DNA of 7,216 bases from Desulfurellales bacterium (GTDB taxonomy: Bacteria > Campylobacterota_A > Desulfurellia > Desulfurellales > Hippeaceae). Location: the NCBI GenBank assembly GCA_027064405.1, contig JAMOPP010000173.1:1-7216 (forward strand), given 5' to 3'. The notes beneath the pieces were generated by a model. That model was given only the letters and a program-made list of their open reading frames with translations. It was not told where the DNA came from and ran no database searches. Each line of letters begins with the position of its first letter. Position 1 is the first letter of the stretch. Position numbers and translations under genes: made by a program. Of this stretch, positions 6,675-7,216 are shown in pieces.

Positions 6675-6682
6675 AAATACCG
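6661..6682. promoter_or_regulatory. Perfect inverted repeat around the candidate -10 element
   Basis: CGGTAT (6661-6666) and ATACCG (6677-6682) are exact reverse complements separated by 10 bases that contain the proposed -10 TATATA. The placement suits a repressor operator. An RNA hairpin is the alternative if transcription starts further upstream. Confidence 0.45.
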
Positions 6683-6703
6683 AGTTTAAATTGAAAATCA
6701 ATG

Positions 6704-6710
6704 AAAGGGG
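6704..6710 (+). promoter_or_regulatory. Ribosome binding site of the receptor gene
   Basis: AAAGGGG lies 6 bases before the ATG at 6717 and fixes that start. An ATG at 6701 in another frame reaches a stop after nine codons. Confidence 0.65.
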
Positions 6711-6716
6711 TGGGTT

Positions 6717-7216
6717 ATGAAAAATCTTAGCTTAAAATCCAAGATAGTTGCTACAATGCTTCTAATCGGAGCTTTGGTTGTTATTGTAGGCGCAGTCTTA
6801 ACCGTCCATCTAACAAAAAAAGGCATACAGCCTTTGCTTATCTCAACTATTAAGTCAGAAAATATGTTGGCTGAACGCTTTGTGCAAACATCCTATGAAA
6901 ACCTACAAGAAAGTCTAAAAAAAGGCTTAAAAATGGCATGGACAATAACAATAGGAAACAACCCTATAAGACTATCTCAAGACAACTTTAAACAATTTAA
7001 CGCAAAGAACCAAATAACTAAAAAGTCTCACATGGTTAATATTCCAATACTAACAGCAGGTGATAAAATTCTTACCGCTAACAACGATATAGTTGATAAA
7101 ATTACAAAAATAACCGGCGCAACAGCCACCATATTCCAAAGAATAGACGATGGTTTTTTGCGTGTTGCTACAAGTGTAAGATACAAAAACGGAAAACGGG
7201 CTACAGGCACATATAT
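6717..7216 (+). CDS. Cache-domain membrane receptor, probable methyl-accepting chemotaxis protein, 3'-partial
   Basis: The open frame gives 166 full codons before the window ends. A short basic N-terminus (MKNLSLKSK) is followed by one hydrophobic segment at about 10-30, which acts as membrane anchor, and then by an extracytoplasmic ligand-binding region. The part at about 133-166, with TGATATIFQRIDDG and FLRVATSV followed by a GKRATGTY tail, closely resembles the Cache_3-Cache_2 fusion sensor found mostly in methyl-accepting chemotaxis proteins. The HAMP and signalling domains that would settle the output lie beyond the edge, so a histidine kinase or a GGDEF protein is not excluded. The gene is separated from hypE by about 296 bases with its own promoter candidate, so it is probably not part of the hyp operon. 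Asn codons are 9 AAC to 3 AAT, unlike hypE (3 to 17). Confidence 0.8.
   Translation, partial: MKNLSLKSKIVATMLLIGALVVIVGAVLTVHLTKKGIQPLLISTIKSENMLAERFVQTSYENLQESLKKGLKMAWTITIGNNPIRLSQDNFKQFNAKNQITKKSHMVNIPILTAGDKILTANNDIVDKITKITGATATIFQRIDDGFLRVATSVRYKNGKRATGTY

Larger units (their letters stand above)
6421..6716. other. Intergenic region between hypE and the receptor gene
   Basis: This AT-rich stretch of about 296 bases has no supported gene. It contains an imperfect 18-base direct repeat, a 38-base imperfect hairpin, a T8 tract at 6445-6452 without a stem before it, a weak dyad region around 6560-6605, and a candidate promoter with a 6-bp inverted repeat near its right end. No convincing intrinsic terminator for the hyp operon was found, although the operon probably ends here. 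Confidence 0.7.

Overview
The window holds an almost complete [NiFe]-hydrogenase maturation (hyp) operon on the + strand. The order is hypA (5'-truncated by the window edge) - hypB - a NiCoT-family nickel/cobalt permease - hypF - hypC - hypD - hypE. A gap of about 296 bases follows, and then the 5' part of a separate gene for a membrane receptor with a Cache-type periplasmic sensor, most likely a methyl-accepting chemotaxis protein, which runs off the right edge. The DNA is strongly AT-rich, Arg codons are mostly AGA, and Shine-Dalgarno sites are common. This points to a low-GC anaerobic or microaerophilic, motile bacterium. A Deferribacterota-like organism is a tentative guess from general style only; no phylogenetic marker is present.

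Region 1-6420 is one transcription unit by layout. Junctions are 4-base overlaps (hypA/hypB, hypB stop to permease start within 4 bases, hypD/hypE) or gaps of 2-10 bases. Together the genes cover both halves of hydrogenase active-site assembly. HypF (carbamoyl transfer) and HypE (dehydration to thiocyanate on its C-terminal Cys) make cyanide ligands. HypC and HypD carry and assemble the Fe(CN)2CO unit. HypA and HypB insert nickel, and the permease placed between hypB and hypF presumably brings the nickel in. All six Hyp families keep their diagnostic residues. No hydrogenase structural gene or endopeptidase is inside the window; these would lie outside it. The operon promoter is also outside, to the left.

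Region 6421-6716 is non-coding as far as can be seen. It contains a 38-base imperfect hairpin, an imperfect 18-base direct repeat, and close to the receptor gene a candidate promoter whose -10 element sits inside a perfect 6-bp inverted repeat. No convincing terminator follows hypE.

Region 6717-7216 encodes the receptor N-terminus. Its base composition and codon choice differ clearly from the hyp genes although it is on the same strand. This compositional step is one of the more interesting observations here. I did not find a clearly new biological system: the main content is a canonical hyp operon with a built-in nickel uptake gene.
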